Positions 63,939 to 64,000 of a DNA stretch of 64,000 bases are shown in pieces. A program made the position numbers and the translations under genes. Under the pieces are notes generated by a model that was given only the letters and a program-made list of their open reading frames with translations, had not been told where the DNA came from and searched no databases. How positions within the stretch are numbered: the first letter of the stretch is position 1; each line of letters opens with the position of its first letter. This DNA comes from Pseudomonas sp. LB-090624 (GTDB lineage: Bacteria > Pseudomonadota > Gammaproteobacteria > Pseudomonadales > Pseudomonadaceae): positions 37,361 to 101,360 of the forward strand of contig NZ_QJRL01000021.1 of assembly GCF_003205205.1 (NCBI RefSeq). Reading direction: 5' to 3'.

Positions 63939-64000
63939 ACCCGGCCATTGCGCAACCGCATGCCATGCGGGGTGGCTTGGTAAGGGTACGGCGGTAGAGG
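63939..64000. repeat. 62-bp direct repeat, copy 2
   Basis: It repeats 63610-63671 with five differences and carries a perfect CCGCAT/ATGCGG stem. It is cut by the window end. Confidence 0.85.

Larger units (their letters stand above)
63602..64000. other. Repeat array downstream of lysA, continuing past the window end
   Basis: The 399 bases hold two 62-bp direct repeats (63610-63671, 63939-64000) flanking the palindromic element copy B (63687-63906). No coding sequence is supported. The second direct repeat runs to the last base, so the array may continue. Confidence 0.8.

Noticed and set aside
63610..64000. CRISPR array
   Set aside because: There are only two 62-bp repeats, 5 mismatches apart, separated by a palindromic repeat rather than unique short spacers, and no cas gene is in the window.

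Overview
The window looks like a chromosomal segment from a Pseudomonas of the P. putida group. It is GC-rich, and its gene order matches what I recall of the P. putida KT2440 PP_2077 to PP_2129 region, read in the opposite direction. It carries Pseudomonas marker genes such as oprF-sigX-cmpX-crfX, nasS-nasT-nasA, a PA1571-family gene, gdhB and an aer receptor. The species assignment is from memory and not from a search. Nearly all genes are housekeeping or regulatory. No prophage, insertion sequence, plasmid gene or CRISPR array was found. The accessory-looking material consists of palindromic repeats.

Layout. 0-5.5 kb: MOSC protein, cheV, a degenerate Hpt protein, a NarL-type kinase/regulator pair and a YegS-type lipid kinase. 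5.8-9.4 kb: glycosyltransferase, moeA-moaB, a small lipoprotein and tRNA-Pro(CGG). 9.5-16.2 kb: chemoreceptor, ABC exporter, pdxB, tusA and rlmM. 16.4-22.6 kb: acnA, aer receptor, a pseudouridine synthase, an SOS-controlled orphan gene behind a consensus LexA box, and an M15 peptidase. 22.7-27.1 kb: glutaredoxin-like protein, amtB with an NtrC box, a YqjD/YqjE-type membrane trio and dgt. 27.3-31.6 kb: an EvgA/EvgS-like two-component system. 31.6-40.4 kb: yggL, dacB, a GGDEF sensor, rlmL, rmf with a hairpin-rich leader, and pyrD. 40.5-46.5 kb: the nitrate assimilation block nasS-nasT / nasA-kinase-cobA. 46.5-51.1 kb: oprF, sigX, cmpX, crfX, zntB and rraA. 51.2-60.7 kb: alpha/beta hydrolase, ppsA/ppsR and gdhB. 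61-64 kb: a small acidic protein, a divergent lysR/lysA pair and an array of palindromic repeats.

How the parts work together. The nitrate block is the most informative circuit. A perfect sigma-54 promoter drives nasS-nasT. A second sigma-54 promoter precedes nasA. The nasA leader contains two hexaloop hairpins of the kind bound by ANTAR proteins, the second overlapping an intrinsic terminator, so NasT (an ANTAR protein) is expected to antiterminate nasA when NasS senses nitrate. The nasA transcript also carries a PP2C-kinase fusion and cobA (siroheme), but no nitrate or nitrite reductase genes. cheV and the aer receptor each have a sigma-28 promoter with identical spacing. The most unusual DNA is a 220-bp, almost perfectly palindromic element present twice, 21 kb apart. 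One copy fills the region upstream of the nasA promoter where NtrC enhancers would usually lie.
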